From Bacilli bacterium (lineage in GTDB: Bacteria; Bacillota; Bacilli; Paenibacillales; KCTC-25726), in the NCBI GenBank assembly GCA_036381315.1, contig DASVDB010000174.1, positions 1 to 39,333 of the forward strand: a stretch of DNA of 39,333 nucleotides. The letters are read 5' to 3'. The notes under the pieces were generated by a model. That model had not been told where the DNA came from, searched no databases, and saw only the letters and a program-made list of their open reading frames with translations. Positions 7,573 through 17,872 of this stretch are shown here, one piece after another (positions within the stretch are counted from its first letter, which is position 1; every line of letters starts with the position of its first letter). A program made the position numbers and the translations under genes.

Positions 7573-8835
7573 TTATGGTTGCAACGCTTTGAGCGCGATA
7601 TCGGTCCGGTAATGCCGCCCTTCATAATGAATCTTCGCCGCGGCGGCGTAAGCTTTTACCCGCGCCTCGGCAATATTGGCGCCGGTCGCCGTCACACCGA
7701 GGAGCCGCCCGCCATTGGTAACGATTTTCCCGTCCTTTTTCGCTGTCCCCGCATGAAATACGATCGCATGTTGTACATCTTCCAGACCGCTGATGGGAAT
7801 CCCTTTTTTATATGGGCCCGGATATCCGCCGGACGCGAGCACTACACAAACGGCGGCTTGATCGCTCCACGCGATGTCGAGATCGCGCAACTTGCCGTTT
7901 ACCACAGCGAGAAAAATTTCGGCAAGATCCGTTTCGAGCCGCGGCAGCACGACTTGCGTTTCCGGATCGCCAAAACGGCAGTTGAATTCGATTGCTTTCG
8001 GCCCTTGCCGCGTAATCATCAAACCCGCATACAGCACTCCGCGAAACGGCCTTCCTTCCTGCACCATCGCTTGCGCGGCCGGTTTCAGGATCGTTTCAAT
8101 CGCCGCTTCGACAATTTCCCGGGAAATATGCGGCACCGGCGAGTACGTGCCCATTCCGCCGGTATTCGGCCCTTCATCCAGGTCGTAAACCGGCTTGTGA
8201 TCCTGCGCCGGCACCATCGGGCGCACCGTCGCGCCGTCGACAAACGCCAGAATCGACAACTCCTCGCCCTGTAAAAATTCCTCGATTACCACCGCGGCGC
8301 CGGCCTCGCCAAACACTTTGTCGACCATCAACTCTTTTAACGCGTTTTCCGCTTCTTCGCGGGTATGCGCAACGGTGACGCCTTTCCCCGCCGCCAACCC
8401 GTCCGCTTTGATGACGATGGGCAGGTTTTGCTCTTGCAAATAGGCCAAAGCTTCCGAATAGTCGGAAAACGACGCATAAGCGGCTGTCGGAATGTTGTAT
8501 TTTCGCAGTAAATTTTTCGTAAATACTTTGCTGCCTTCAATGATCGCCGCCGCCTTATTCGGGCCGAAGACAGGAATGCGTTTCGCCTCGAAGAAGTCGA
8601 CAATGCCTGCAAACAGAGGATCTTCCGGACCGACGACAACGAGATCGACAGCTTCCTTGACGGCGAATTCGCCCAAACGGACAAAGTCCATTTCATTGAT
8701 CGGCACGCATTCGGCCATCTCGGCGATCCCGGCATTTCCCGGGGCGCAGTATATTTGCTTTACGGACGCGCTTTTGCTAAGCGCCCAGATCATCGCATGT
8801 TCCCGTCCGCCGCGCCCGACAACAAGAATCTTCAA
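7573..8835 (-). CDS. purD: Phosphoribosylamine-glycine ligase (GAR synthetase)
   Basis: Second step of purine synthesis: phosphoribosylamine, glycine and ATP give glycinamide ribonucleotide. About 420 residues, the family length. The N-terminal domain starts KILVVGRGGREHAM (most homologues have GSGGREHA). Then follow ATP-grasp elements with KADGLAAGKGVTVA, the NTGGMGTYSP segment and FNCRFGDPETQ. The start is a TTG at 8835 with GAGGGGGG upstream; reading back to the ATG at 8925 would add 30 unrelated residues and overlap purH. It is the last gene of the operon, 13 bp after purH. I see no strong terminator directly after it. Confidence 0.95.
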   Translation of the reverse strand: MKILVVGRGGREHAMIWALSKSASVKQIYCAPGNAGIAEMAECVPINEMDFVRLGEFAVKEAVDLVVVGPEDPLFAGIVDFFEAKRIPVFGPNKAAAIIEGSKVFTKNLLRKYNIPTAAYASFSDYSEALAYLQEQNLPIVIKADGLAAGKGVTVAHTREEAENALKELMVDKVFGEAGAAVVIEEFLQGEELSILAFVDGATVRPMVPAQDHKPVYDLDEGPNTGGMGTYSPVPHISREIVEAAIETILKPAAQAMVQEGRPFRGVLYAGLMITRQGPKAIEFNCRFGDPETQVVLPRLETDLAEIFLAVVNGKLRDLDIAWSDQAAVCVVLASGGYPGPYKKGIPISGLEDVQHAIVFHAGTAKKDGKIVTNGGRLLGVTATGANIAEARVKAYAAAAKIHYEGRHYRTDIALKALQP

Positions 8836-8848
8836 CCGTCGTCCCCCC

Positions 8849-10393
8849 TCAGTGTTTGAAATGTCTAACGCCGGTAAACACCATTGCGATGCCGTGCGCA
8901 TTCGCCGCTTTGATCGAATCTTCATCCCTGATCGAGCCGCCCGGCTGGATGATTGCCGTTACGCCCGCTTTCGCCGCCAGCTCAACGGTGTCGCTCATCG
9001 GGAAAAAGGCGTCGGAGGCAAGCACGGCGCCTTTCGCTTTCTCTCCCGCCTGCTCCGCGGCGATTTTCGCCGCCCCAACGCGGTTCATTTGCCCCGCGCC
9101 TACGCCTACGGTCATATTGTCTTTCACCAGGACAATGGCATTCGATTTCACATGCTTGACCACTTTCCACCCGAACAGAAGCTGACGCAACTCTTCCTCC
9201 GTCGGCTGACGGTCGGTAACCACCTTCAAATCGGCGGCGGCAATTTGCTTCAGGTCCGCACTTTGCACGAGCGCCCCGCCTTCGACAGACGTGAGCAAGA
9301 GCTCGGGATCGCGCGCCGCGAGCGTTCCTTCGCCCAGTTTCAACAAGCGGATGTTTTTCTTTTTCGCCAATATTTCCAGCGCATCCGGCGTAAAATCCGG
9401 CGCGATGACAATTTCCAAAAAAATTCCGTGCAGCAACTCGGCGGTTGCCTGGTCAATCGTCCGATTGGCGGCGACGATGCCGCCGAAGATGGATACGGGA
9501 TCGGATTCGTAGGCCTTTTTAAATGCTTCAAGCACGTTCGTTCCCAAGCCGACGCCGCACGGGTTCATGTGCTTGACGGCGACGACCGCGGGCTCCTGAA
9601 ACTCCTTTACGATCTGCAGCGCGGCATTGGCGTCGTTGATGTTGTTGTAGGAGAGTTCCTTGCCGTGCAACTGCTCGGCAGTCGTAATGCTGCCCGCCTT
9701 CGCCAGCGGTTTGCGGTAAAAAGCCGCTTGCTGATGCGGGTTTTCGCCATAGCGCAGATCCTGCACTTTCTCATATGTGACGGTAAACCGTTCCGGCAGC
9801 GGATCGCCGGTTTGCTCCGACAAATACGCGGAAATAAGCGAATCGTAGGCTGCCGTATGACGAAACACCTTGGCGGCCAGCCGTTTGCGCAATTCCAGCG
9901 ACGTATCGCCGTTTGCGGCAATCTGCTCCAGCACTTCGTCGTAATCGGCGGCATCGACGACGACCGTCACGAACGCATGATTTTTGGCCGCCGAACGGAG
10001 CATCGTCGGACCGCCGATATCGATATTTTCGATCGCCTCTTCGTATTTGACGTTAGGCTTGGCAACCGTCTGCTGGAACGGGTACAGGTTGACGACAACC
10101 AGATCGATATAATCAAGGCCGAGTTCCTGCATTTGCCTTGTATGTTCGGCGTTGTCGCGAACCGCGAGGAGGCCGCTATGTACCGCCGGATGCAGCGTTT
10201 TAACGCGCCCGTCCATAATTTCCGGAAAACCGGTTACTTCACTGATGCCAATTACGGGAACGCCGTTTTGCTCAAGCAGCGTTTTCGTTCCTCCGGTGGA
10301 TATCATTTGCACCCCCATTTTTGCCAATTGAGCCGCGAACGGTACAATGCCTTTCTTATCTGATACACTGATTAGCGCTCTTTTAATCGCCAT
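8849..10393 (-). CDS. purH: Bifunctional AICAR transformylase / IMP cyclohydrolase
   Basis: Last two steps to IMP: formylation of AICAR with 10-formyl-tetrahydrofolate, then ring closure. About 514 residues. The N-terminal cyclohydrolase domain (about 1-140) shows [20 protein letters not shown] and [15 protein letters not shown]. The transformylase part shows [29 protein letters not shown] (catalytic Lys-His) and the closing [18 protein letters not shown] and IQPGGSIRD. The ATG at 10393 has AGGAGG eight bases upstream. It is separated from purN by 139 bp, the largest gap in the operon, which holds a dispersed hairpin repeat. Confidence 0.97.
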   Translation of the reverse strand: MAIKRALISVSDKKGIVPFAAQLAKMGVQMISTGGTKTLLEQNGVPVIGISEVTGFPEIMDGRVKTLHPAVHSGLLAVRDNAEHTRQMQELGLDYIDLVVVNLYPFQQTVAKPNVKYEEAIENIDIGGPTMLRSAAKNHAFVTVVVDAADYDEVLEQIAANGDTSLELRKRLAAKVFRHTAAYDSLISAYLSEQTGDPLPERFTVTYEKVQDLRYGENPHQQAAFYRKPLAKAGSITTAEQLHGKELSYNNINDANAALQIVKEFQEPAVVAVKHMNPCGVGLGTNVLEAFKKAYESDPVSIFGGIVAANRTIDQATAELLHGIFLEIVIAPDFTPDALEILAKKKNIRLLKLGEGTLAARDPELLLTSVEGGALVQSADLKQIAAADLKVVTDRQPTEEELRQLLFGWKVVKHVKSNAIVLVKDNMTVGVGAGQMNRVGAAKIAAEQAGEKAKGAVLASDAFFPMSDTVELAAKAGVTAIIQPGGSIRDEDSIKAANAHGIAMVFTGVRHFKH

Positions 10394-10442
10394 TTGATGA
10401 CCTCCTACACAATTTGCCAAGATTTAGTTCCGCTTGGTGCGC

Positions 10443-10468
10443 TATATCGGCACTTTTGCCGTTATATG
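10443..10468. repeat. Dispersed hairpin repeat, copy in the purN-purH gap
   Basis: ATATCGGCACTTTTGCCGTT at 10444-10463 is a short hairpin (CGGCA, loop CTTT, TGCCG) with TATA flanks. Two near-identical copies lie at 23734 and 23784. Here it sits inside the pur transcript, in a 139-bp gap that also holds GTGGC/GCCAC near 10507-10520. Confidence 0.6.
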
Positions 10469-10532
10469 CTCCCATTTGCTCCACGTTTCGTCGGCGAGCT
10501 TTAGGTGGCTTTAGCCACGGATTGCTTTTTGG

Positions 10533-11147
10533 TCAGTCGATCCGTACTTTGCGGCCCATCAATTTAACGCGGCCTTCCCGAATCCAGCGAATGACTTCCG
10601 GGTAGAGCCGGTGCTCCTCCGCGTGAATGCGCTCCGCCAGGGTCTCCTTCGTGTCGTTTTCGCGGATCGGTACGGGAACTTGCGCGATGATCGGTCCGGT
10701 GTCCATCCCGTGATCAACAAAATGCACGGTAACGCCGGTAACTTTCACGCCGTACGCGAATGCGTCGCCGATGCCATCGACGCCGGGAAAAGCGGGCAGC
10801 AATGACGGATGGATATTGATGATCCGTCCGTCGTATGCATTGATCAGCACAGGGGTAATCAGCCGCATGTAACCGGCAAGCACGACCAGATCAATCCGCA
10901 TATCCCGCAATTTGTCCACGATGACGCGCTCGTATTCTTCCCTGCTGCCGTAATCCCGCGGACAAAAAGCAAATACGGGCACCCCCACGCGCGTTGCGCG
11001 TTCAACCACGAACGCCTGCGGGCGGTCGCAGACAAGCAGTTCCACCCGCACATCCAGTTCCCCAGAATGGGCCGAATCGACGATCGCCTGGAAATTGGAG
11101 CCGTTGCCCGAGGCAAACACGGCAATGCGAAACGGTTTCCGCGCCAT
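10533..11147 (-). CDS. purN: Phosphoribosylglycinamide formyltransferase (GART)
   Basis: Third step of the pathway: transfer of formyl from 10-formyl-tetrahydrofolate to GAR. About 204 residues from this start. Motifs are FASGNGSNFQAI, LAGYMRLITPVLI, NIHPSLLPAFPG with the catalytic His, and HFVDHGMDTGPII with the catalytic Asp. Two starts compete. The ATG at 11147 has GGAG seven bases upstream and matches the usual protein length. The ATG at 11267 overlaps the purM stop in an ATGA and would add 40 low-complexity residues. I prefer 11147 as the core gene but the longer form is translatable in frame. Confidence 0.93.
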   Translation of the reverse strand: MARKPFRIAVFASGNGSNFQAIVDSAHSGELDVRVELLVCDRPQAFVVERATRVGVPVFAFCPRDYGSREEYERVIVDKLRDMRIDLVVLAGYMRLITPVLINAYDGRIINIHPSLLPAFPGVDGIGDAFAYGVKVTGVTVHFVDHGMDTGPIIAQVPVPIRENDTKETLAERIHAEEHRLYPEVIRWIREGRVKLMGRKVRID

Positions 11148-11267
11148 TTGTCCGCTCCATCCTCCCTGTCCACTTTGTCCGCTTTGCCTACTTTGCTCAC
11201 TCTGCCCGCTACGCCCACTCTGCCCGTTTTGCCCTCTCAATCCGCTTTGACCACTCTGCCCGCTCAT
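11148..11267 (-). repeat. Low-complexity 9-bp repeat tract between purM and purN
   Basis: On the minus strand the tract is a run of degenerate triplets reading Ser-Gly-Gln, such as AGCGGACAA and AGTGGGCAG. It opens with an ATG that overlaps the purM stop and stays in frame with purN. It would encode an extension rich in Ser, Gly and Gln, with scattered Arg. It is either a spacer grown by slippage or a true N-terminal tail of PurN. Confidence 0.7.
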
Positions 11268-12310
11268 ACGCGCACACCCGCAAACGTGACCGTTTTCCCG
11301 CCCGGGGTTATGGTTCCGATAACCGCCGCTTGCTCGCCAGTTTCCGCGGCGATGCGGACCGCCAAATCCGCCTGCTCGGCCGGAACCACCAGCACCATGC
11401 CCACACCCATATTGAATGTGCGGAACATATCGTAATGGCTGATGTTGCCCGTCTCCTGCAACAGATTGAAGACAGCGGGGATTTGCCATGTGCCATACGT
11501 TATGTGCGCATTCACGCGATCAGGCAAAATGCGCGGAATGTTTTCAATGAATCCGCCGCCGGTTATATGGGATATGCCCTTGACGGTGACACGGCGAATC
11601 AGGTTCAGGACCGTTTTGACGTAAATTCTGGTCGGCGCAAGCAACACTTCGCCCAGCCGCGCGATGGGCCCAAGCTCCGGTACGGTATCGGTCAATTGCA
11701 TTCCGCGATCCTGCAGCAAAAGCTTGCGCACCAACGAAAAGCCGTTGCTGTGCAACCCGCTGGATGAAAGCCCGATGATCGCATCCCCCGGCGCAATCGT
11801 CGTTCCGTCGATGATCGCTTTGCGCTCGACTATGCCGACGGCAAATCCGGCGATATCGTATTCATCGGCGTCATACATGCCCGGCATTTCCGCCGTCTCG
11901 CCGCCGATCAGCGCACAGCCGGCTTGCACGCACCCTTCGGCTACGCCGCTTACGATCGCTTCGATTTTTTCCGGCACGACTTTGCCGCACGCAAGATAAT
12001 CGAGAAAAAACAACGGTTCCGCGCCCGACACGACGATGTCGTTCACGCACATCGCCACCGCGTCGATGCCTACGGTATCGTGTTTATTCATCGCAAAGGC
12101 AAGTTTCAGCTTGGTGCCGACGCCGTCAGTGCCCGATACCAACACGGGATCCTCGTACTTTTTCCCATCCAAGCCGAACAGCCCGCCGAAACCGCCCAGG
12201 TCGGCAAGCACTTCGGGACGAAAGGTTCGCTTGACATGGCGTTTCATGCGCTCCACGGCTTCATTTCCGGCGGAGATATCGACTCCGGCCTGTTTGTATG
12301 CATCGGACAC
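11264..12310 (-). CDS. purM: Phosphoribosylformylglycinamidine cyclo-ligase (AIR synthetase)
   Basis: Fifth step: ATP-dependent closure of FGAM to aminoimidazole ribonucleotide. About 348 residues, family-typical. It shows the ATP-binding [36 protein letters not shown] and [15 protein letters not shown]. The start is a GTG at 12310, ten bases after GGAG, giving an opening [11 protein letters not shown] that matches other PurM proteins. A GTG three codons upstream lies against the ribosome-binding site. It sits 14 bp after purF; its stop overlaps the upstream candidate start of purN by 4 bp. Confidence 0.96.
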   Translation of the reverse strand: MSDAYKQAGVDISAGNEAVERMKRHVKRTFRPEVLADLGGFGGLFGLDGKKYEDPVLVSGTDGVGTKLKLAFAMNKHDTVGIDAVAMCVNDIVVSGAEPLFFLDYLACGKVVPEKIEAIVSGVAEGCVQAGCALIGGETAEMPGMYDADEYDIAGFAVGIVERKAIIDGTTIAPGDAIIGLSSSGLHSNGFSLVRKLLLQDRGMQLTDTVPELGPIARLGEVLLAPTRIYVKTVLNLIRRVTVKGISHITGGGFIENIPRILPDRVNAHITYGTWQIPAVFNLLQETGNISHYDMFRTFNMGVGMVLVVPAEQADLAVRIAAETGEQAAVIGTITPGGKTVTFAGVRV

Positions 12311-12324
12311 GTTCTTCACTCTCC

Positions 12325-13806
12325 TTACACTCTTTTGACACCGCTTCGTTCTTCCACCGGTATGACCGTCGGGTAGTTCCCATCAAAGCAAGCGGTGCAT
12401 AAGCCCCGGTTCGGCTCGCTCAAGGTGCCGCCGATAGCTTCCAGCATGCCTTCCTTCGATAAAAAGTACAATGAATCGGCGTTGATCGCCTGCCGGATTT
12501 CTTCCACCGATTTTTCCGCCGCGATCAATTCGTTGCGGGTCGGCGTGTCGATGCCGTAATGACACGGATATTTGAACGGCGGGGAGGTGATTCTGACATG
12601 AACCTCCGTGGCGCCCGCTTCCCTGAGCAAATTGACGATGCGCAAAGATGTGGTGCCGCGAACGATCGAGTCGTCGATCATGATCACGCGTTTGCCTTCG
12701 ACCACTTTGCGCACGGCGGAAAGTTTCATCTTGACCCCCTGCTCGCGCAACGCCTGGCTGGGCTGGATAAACGTGCGGCCGACATAGCGGTTTTTGATTA
12801 GGCCCAATTCGTAGGGGATGCCAGTCTGCTCGGCATAACCGATTGCGGCCGAGATGCTTGAGTCCGGCACCCCTGTCACCACATCGGCGTCGACAAACGA
12901 CTCCAGCGCCAGTTGCTTCCCCATCCGCTTGCGCGCCGCATGCACGTTGATTTGCCGTAAATCGCTGTCCGGGCGGGCGAAATACACATACTCCATGACG
13001 CAGGTGGCCCTTCGCGCCTGCGCGGCGAATTTTTCCGAACGTATGCCCGATTTATCAAGAATGATCATTTCTCCCGGTTCCACATCGCGTTCATAGCTGG
13101 CGCCGATTGTGTCAAACGCGCAAGTTTCCGAGGCGAATACCGTGCTGTCGCCGATTTTGCCCATTACGAACGGGCGCAACCCATGCGGATCAAGCGCGGC
13201 GATCAAGGTGTCGTTCGTCATGATCAAAAAGGCAAATCCGCCGATCAGCTGCTGAAGCGACTCCCGCACCGCGGCGACGATATGGTCATGCCGCGAGCGG
13301 GCGATCAAATGCGCCAACACTTCCGTGTCGCTGGAAGTCTGGAAGATGGAACCTTCCCGCTCGAATTCCCGGCGCAGCCGGGCGGCGTTGACAATATTGC
13401 CGTTGGTGGCGATCGCCAAATCGCCTGCGCGGTATTTGAAAATTAACGGCTGCGCGTTGCCGAGCTTGCTTTCTCCCGCCGTCGAATAGCGCACATGGGC
13501 GATTGCCGTCGCGCCGGTCAATTCCCGCAGGCGGTCGTTGTCGAAAACTTCTTTGGCGAGACCCATCCCTTTATGATAACGAAATATTCCGGATTCGTCG
13601 CGCGCGCAAATGCCTGCGCTTTCCTGCCCGCGGTGCTGCAGGGCATGCAGCCCGTAATAGGCGAGCGATGACGCCTGCGGATGGCCGAACACGCCGAAAA
13701 CGCCGCATTCTTCCCGCAGTGTGTCAAATATAGCTTCCCTGCCAAACATGTCGTTATAAAAACGTCCCTGCCACCGCGGCATGTCCGAATTCACTTCATA
13801 AGGCAT
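12325..13806 (-). CDS. purF: Amidophosphoribosyltransferase
   Basis: First committed step: PRPP and glutamine give phosphoribosylamine. 493 residues. The catalytic Cys is in [12 protein letters not shown]; it must be freed by removal of a propeptide, here 33 residues if the ATG at 13806 is used. AAGGA lies nine bases before that ATG, which overlaps purL by 16 bp. Later ATGs at 13782 and 13749 would give shorter propeptides. The PRPP loop is [14 protein letters not shown]. Cysteines in [23 protein letters not shown] and GLCTACFDG match the four iron-sulfur ligands of Bacillus PurF, whose cluster makes the enzyme oxygen-sensitive. Confidence 0.96.
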   Translation of the reverse strand: MPYEVNSDMPRWQGRFYNDMFGREAIFDTLREECGVFGVFGHPQASSLAYYGLHALQHRGQESAGICARDESGIFRYHKGMGLAKEVFDNDRLRELTGATAIAHVRYSTAGESKLGNAQPLIFKYRAGDLAIATNGNIVNAARLRREFEREGSIFQTSSDTEVLAHLIARSRHDHIVAAVRESLQQLIGGFAFLIMTNDTLIAALDPHGLRPFVMGKIGDSTVFASETCAFDTIGASYERDVEPGEMIILDKSGIRSEKFAAQARRATCVMEYVYFARPDSDLRQINVHAARKRMGKQLALESFVDADVVTGVPDSSISAAIGYAEQTGIPYELGLIKNRYVGRTFIQPSQALREQGVKMKLSAVRKVVEGKRVIMIDDSIVRGTTSLRIVNLLREAGATEVHVRITSPPFKYPCHYGIDTPTRNELIAAEKSVEEIRQAINADSLYFLSKEGMLEAIGGTLSEPNRGLCTACFDGNYPTVIPVEERSGVKRV

Positions 13807-16034
13807 GGAATCGCGTCCTTCCAGATTTTTTCGATTTCCGCAACGGAAATCCGTACAGCCGCTGCGCCGTTTACGCTTATTTCCAAATCATCGCCGGTTA
13901 CGGTCCCAATCCGCTGAACCGGCACGCCCTTTGCGCGCATGGCTTGCGCGAACTTGTCGGCCTGTTCCGGTTTCGTGGACACGATCACGCGCGACTGGCT
14001 TTCGGAAAAAAGGGCGATATCGTGGCGCAGTTCGGTATTTAGTTCGATCCGCGCGCCGATACGCCCGCCGATGCTTGACTCCGCTAAAGCGACGGCCAAA
14101 CCGCCGTCGGACAAATCGTGCGCCGAAGCGACCAACCCGTCGCGAATTGCCGAAAGAAGCGCCTGCTGCATGTTCTTTTCCGCCGCAAGGTCGATTTGCG
14201 GCGGACGGCCTTCCGTCACGCCGTGGATCACCAATTGAAACTCGCTGCCGCCCAGTTCCGGCTTTGTTTCGCCCAGCAGGAAAATAACGTCTCCCGCCGT
14301 TTTAAACGCTTGCGTCGTAATATGATCGGTATGGCGGACCAGCCCGACCATGCCGATGACCGGCGTCGGGTAAATGGCTCCGTTGGCGTTTTCATTGTAC
14401 AGGCTGACATTACCGCCGATGACCGGCGTCTCCAACGCCAGGCAAGCTTTGCTGATGCCGGACGCCGCCTGTGCAAGCTGCCAGAAAATTTCCGGCTTTT
14501 CCGGGCTGCCGAAATTCAAATTGTCCGTTATGGCCAGCGGCTCTCCGCCGGAGCATACAATATTGCGCGCCGCCTCGCTGACGGCAATCTGGCCGCCGAC
14601 GTACGGATCGAGATACACGAAGCGGCCGTTGCCGTCCGTGGTCATCGCGAGCGCTTTTTCGGTTCCCGGCACCAACACGACGGCCGCATCCGATCCGGGA
14701 CCTACCGCCGTGGAAGTGCGCACCATGTAATCGTACTGGTTGAACACCCATTCCTTGCTCGCCACCGTAGGCGATGCCAGCACTTTTTTTAACGCGTCCG
14801 CCAAATCTTTTACTTCGGGATATTGCGACGGATCGATGTCTGCGAATTCCCGATAGTAGGTTGGCACTTTGCCCGCCTTTTCGTATACCGGGCAGTCGTC
14901 CACCAGCGCGCGCACCGGCATGTCGGCGACCACTTCGCCGTGATGGATGAGCTTCAACCGCCCGTCGTCCGTCACTTTGCCGACTTTGGCGCAATGCAGG
15001 CCCCAACGGGCAAAAATCGCTTTCGCCTGCGCCTCATGCTCCGGTTTGACGACGAACAGCATGCGTTCCTGCGACTCGGACAGCATCATTTCATATGGAG
15101 TCATGTTTTCTTCGCGCTGCGGCACTTCATCCAGGTTCAACTCCATGCCATTGCCCGCCTTGCTCGCCATTTCCGCGCTGGAACAGGTGAGCCCCGCCGC
15201 TCCCATGTCCTGGATGCCGACAACGATGCCGGAGGCGATTAATTCCAGGCACGCTTCCATGACCAGCTTTTCCATGAACGGATCGCCAACCTGCACCGCC
15301 GGCCGCTTTGCTTCCGATTCCGCCGTCAATTCTTCCGAAGCGAACGTTGCGCCGTGAATGCCGTCGCGGCCGGTTGCCGGACCGACGTAAAAAACCGGAT
15401 TGCCGACGCCCGACGCGACTCCGCGCTGAATGTTGTCATGATCGATCAGGCCCACGCACATGGCATTGACCAGGGGATTGCCCTCATAGCTTTCATCAAA
15501 CATCACTTCGCCGCCGACGGTCGGGATGCCGACGCAGTTGCCGTATCCGGCGATGCCCGCCACCACATGCTCAAACAAATATTTCACCCGTTCGTTGTTC
15601 AGCCGGCCGAAACGCAAGGAATTCAACAGCGCGACCGGGCGCGCGCCCATCGAAAAAATGTCGCGGATAATGCCGCCGACGCCGGTAGCCGCGCCTTGGT
15701 ACGGTTCAATGGCCGACGGATGATTGTGGCTTTCGATTTTAAACACGACGGCCTGGTTGTCGCCGATATCGACGATGCCCGCCCCTTCGCCGGGGCCCAT
15801 CAGCACCCGCGGACCTTTGGTCGGAAACGTCTTCAACACGGGTTTGGAATTTTTATAGGCGCAATGCTCCGACCACATGACGCTGAAAACGCCGATTTCC
15901 GTATAGTTCGGCTTTCTGCCGAGATGTTCGCAAATTCGCGCGTATTCGCTGTCGCTTACGCCAAACTGCCTGTAAATGCGCTGTTCGGCGATCTGTTCCG
16001 CCGTCGGTTCCTTAGCCGACAACTGCTGTGCCAT
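13791..16034 (-). CDS. purL: Phosphoribosylformylglycinamidine synthase, large subunit
   Basis: Fourth step: FGAR, ATP and ammonia give FGAM, working with PurQ (glutaminase) and PurS. 747 residues, the small form found in Gram-positives, made of duplicated PurM-like halves. Motifs are [12 protein letters not shown] with the catalytic His, [48 protein letters not shown] and [18 protein letters not shown] lies six to eight bases before the ATG. The start lies inside the end of purQ (23-bp overlap), pointing to translational coupling; the end overlaps purF by 16 bp. Confidence 0.97.
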   Translation of the reverse strand: MAQQLSAKEPTAEQIAEQRIYRQFGVSDSEYARICEHLGRKPNYTEIGVFSVMWSEHCAYKNSKPVLKTFPTKGPRVLMGPGEGAGIVDIGDNQAVVFKIESHNHPSAIEPYQGAATGVGGIIRDIFSMGARPVALLNSLRFGRLNNERVKYLFEHVVAGIAGYGNCVGIPTVGGEVMFDESYEGNPLVNAMCVGLIDHDNIQRGVASGVGNPVFYVGPATGRDGIHGATFASEELTAESEAKRPAVQVGDPFMEKLVMEACLELIASGIVVGIQDMGAAGLTCSSAEMASKAGNGMELNLDEVPQREENMTPYEMMLSESQERMLFVVKPEHEAQAKAIFARWGLHCAKVGKVTDDGRLKLIHHGEVVADMPVRALVDDCPVYEKAGKVPTYYREFADIDPSQYPEVKDLADALKKVLASPTVASKEWVFNQYDYMVRTSTAVGPGSDAAVVLVPGTEKALAMTTDGNGRFVYLDPYVGGQIAVSEAARNIVCSGGEPLAITDNLNFGSPEKPEIFWQLAQAASGISKACLALETPVIGGNVSLYNENANGAIYPTPVIGMVGLVRHTDHITTQAFKTAGDVIFLLGETKPELGGSEFQLVIHGVTEGRPPQIDLAAEKNMQQALLSAIRDGLVASAHDLSDGGLAVALAESSIGGRIGARIELNTELRHDIALFSESQSRVIVSTKPEQADKFAQAMRAKGVPVQRIGTVTGDDLEISVNGAAAVRISVAEIEKIWKDAIPCLMK

Positions 16035-16701
16035 GTTGTTCCCTCCATGTCCGCAAAACGGAAGTAAACATGCGCTTCCCGTCCTCCGAACCCAAAATGG
16101 GGCTGACCGCCCGCTCCGGATGCGGCATCATGCCGACCACATTGCCTTTTTCATTGCAGATGCCGGCTATATCGTCAACCGAGCCGTTCGGATTTTCCCC
16201 CGTGTAGCGAAACACAATGCGGTTTTGCGCTTGCAACACCGCCAACGTTTTATCGTCGCAGTAATAGTTGCCTTCGCCATGCGCAATCGGCACGCGGATC
16301 AACTCGCCCGGCGCATAATCGCGCGTAAACGGCGTCGCATTGTTATGAACGCGCAAAATCGTTTGGTGGCAGCGGAATTTCAGCGTCTTGTTGCGCAGCA
16401 TCGCGCCCGGCAACAGCCCCGCTTCCAGCAAGATTTGAAATCCGTTGCAAATGCCGAGGACATATTTTCCCGCCTCCGCCGCCTCCCGCACCGCGTGCAT
16501 CACCGGAGCAAACCGGGCGATCGCGCCGCTGCGCAAATAATCCCCATACGAAAAGCCGCCGGGAATGAGGATGGCGTCGAATTTGCGCAAATCGTTTGTC
16601 TCATGCCAAACGTATTCCACCGGTTGGGAGATGGCTTCCACCGCTTTAAAACAGTCGATGTCGCAATTGGAACCCGGAAAAACCAGAACGGCGAATCTCA
16701 T
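16012..16701 (-). CDS. purQ: Phosphoribosylformylglycinamidine synthase, glutaminase subunit
   Basis: A class I glutamine amidotransferase of 229 residues that supplies ammonia to PurL. It opens with [12 protein letters not shown], has the oxyanion and nucleophile region [14 protein letters not shown] and [14 protein letters not shown] (catalytic Cys), and the His-Glu pair in MMPHPERA. An AAAGGGG site precedes the ATG. It begins three bases after purS stops and overlaps purL by 23 bp, so the three subunits are made in one translationally coupled block. Confidence 0.97.
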   Translation of the reverse strand: MRFAVLVFPGSNCDIDCFKAVEAISQPVEYVWHETNDLRKFDAILIPGGFSYGDYLRSGAIARFAPVMHAVREAAEAGKYVLGICNGFQILLEAGLLPGAMLRNKTLKFRCHQTILRVHNNATPFTRDYAPGELIRVPIAHGEGNYYCDDKTLAVLQAQNRIVFRYTGENPNGSVDDIAGICNEKGNVVGMMPHPERAVSPILGSEDGKRMFTSVLRTWREQHGTAVVG

Positions 16702-16704
16702 GAT

Positions 16705-16965
16705 TTATTCCCCTTTCGGCGATTCATGCAGTTCATAGCGGTAGTCTTCAATTACCGTGTTGGCCAAAAGCTTTTCGCACATGGCTTTGACCCGCTCATC
16801 GGCTTTGGCGCGGTCGTTTGTGTCCAATTCCAGTTCCATGTATTTGCCGATCCGCACTTTCCCCACTTCCAAAAATCCCATCGTGTGCAACGCTCCCTGC
16901 ACCGCGTTTCCCTGCGGGTCCAGTACGCCTTGCTTGATCGTCACATATACGGTTGCTTTCAACAT
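16705..16965 (-). CDS. purS: Phosphoribosylformylglycinamidine synthase subunit PurS
   Basis: An 86-residue small subunit that links PurQ and PurL. It begins MLKATVYVTIKQGVLDPQGN, with the family's GNAVQGALHTMGF and VRIGKYMELEL segments. The start at 16965 has AGGAGG twelve bases upstream; the open frame extends further back through purC in another frame, which is not coding. It lies 16 bp after purC. Confidence 0.95.
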   Translation of the reverse strand: MLKATVYVTIKQGVLDPQGNAVQGALHTMGFLEVGKVRIGKYMELELDTNDRAKADERVKAMCEKLLANTVIEDYRYELHESPKGE

Positions 16966-16981
16966 CGGAATCGTCGCCCTC

Positions 16982-17857
16982 CTATTCCGTAATCCGCTTG
17001 AGAATTTCCCGGTATCTGCGGGATGTCGCCCGCACAACCTCATCAGGCAGCGGTTCCGGTTCGCTGTTTTTGTCCCACGCCGAATTCGCCAAGTAAGTGC
17101 GGACCGGTTCTTTGTCCATACTGTCGATGTCCGTATCGAGCGCGTAATTTTCCGCCGCCCAAAACCGCGACGAGTCCGGGGTAAACAATTCATCAATCAA
17201 GATAACCTGGCCGTCCGCAATGCCGAATTCAAATTTGCTGTCAGCCAAAATGATGCCTTTGTTACGGCAAAACTCATGGGCGAACCGGTACAGGCGCAAG
17301 CTTCGTTCACGCAGCTCGCCGGCCAGCTCCTTGCCGATCCGCCGTTCCATTTCCGCAAACGGGATATCCTCGTCATGACCGACGTCGTTTTTTGCCGAAG
17401 GAGTAAAAATCGGTTCGGGCAACGCCGCGTTTTTCCGTAATCCCGGCGGAAGCTCAATGCCGTTCACCTTGCCCGTCTGTTCGTATTGTCTCCAGCCGCC
17501 GCCGGTGATATAGCCGCGCACGATGCACTCCATATCGATGCGCCGCGCCTTTTTCACCACCATAAAACGGTCGCGCAGCGCTTCAGGATCCGCCGCCGCG
17601 CTCCCCAGTTTGCTTGCGTCATGGTGGATCAGGTGATTCGGCTGGAAATGCGCGGTTTGCTTAAACCAGAACGCGCTGATCAGATTCAGCACCTTGCCTT
17701 TATCCGGAATCGCGGGCTTCAGCACATAATCGAACGCCGAAATTCGGTCGGTGACGACGATCAAATACTGTTCGCCGAGATCATATAGCTCGCGCACCTT
17801 ACCCTTGTACAACAGCGGCGCTTTGACCAGATCGGCGGCGGTGGTAACGGCGGCCAT
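16982..17857 (-). CDS. purC: SAICAR synthetase
   Basis: Ligates aspartate to CAIR to form SAICAR (phosphoribosylaminoimidazole-succinocarboxamide). About 291 residues, the longer form of the family. Motifs are LLYKGKVRELYD, VTDRISAFDYVL, ECIVRGYITGGGWRQY, LADSKFEFG and the DELFTPDSSRFW region with metal-binding acids. I place the start at the ATG at 17857, eight bases after AAAGGA; the ATG at 17866 touches that site. It lies 15 bp after purB. Confidence 0.95.
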   Translation of the reverse strand: MAAVTTAADLVKAPLLYKGKVRELYDLGEQYLIVVTDRISAFDYVLKPAIPDKGKVLNLISAFWFKQTAHFQPNHLIHHDASKLGSAAADPEALRDRFMVVKKARRIDMECIVRGYITGGGWRQYEQTGKVNGIELPPGLRKNAALPEPIFTPSAKNDVGHDEDIPFAEMERRIGKELAGELRERSLRLYRFAHEFCRNKGIILADSKFEFGIADGQVILIDELFTPDSSRFWAAENYALDTDIDSMDKEPVRTYLANSAWDKNSEPEPLPDEVVRATSRRYREILKRITE

Positions 17858-17872
17858 TGCTTTCATCCTTTC

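Noticed and set aside
8492-10363. 623-codon plus-strand open frame antisense to purD and purH
   Set aside because: Shadow of highly biased coding on the other strand; composition rich in Arg and His is typical of such mirrors, and both sense genes are certain.
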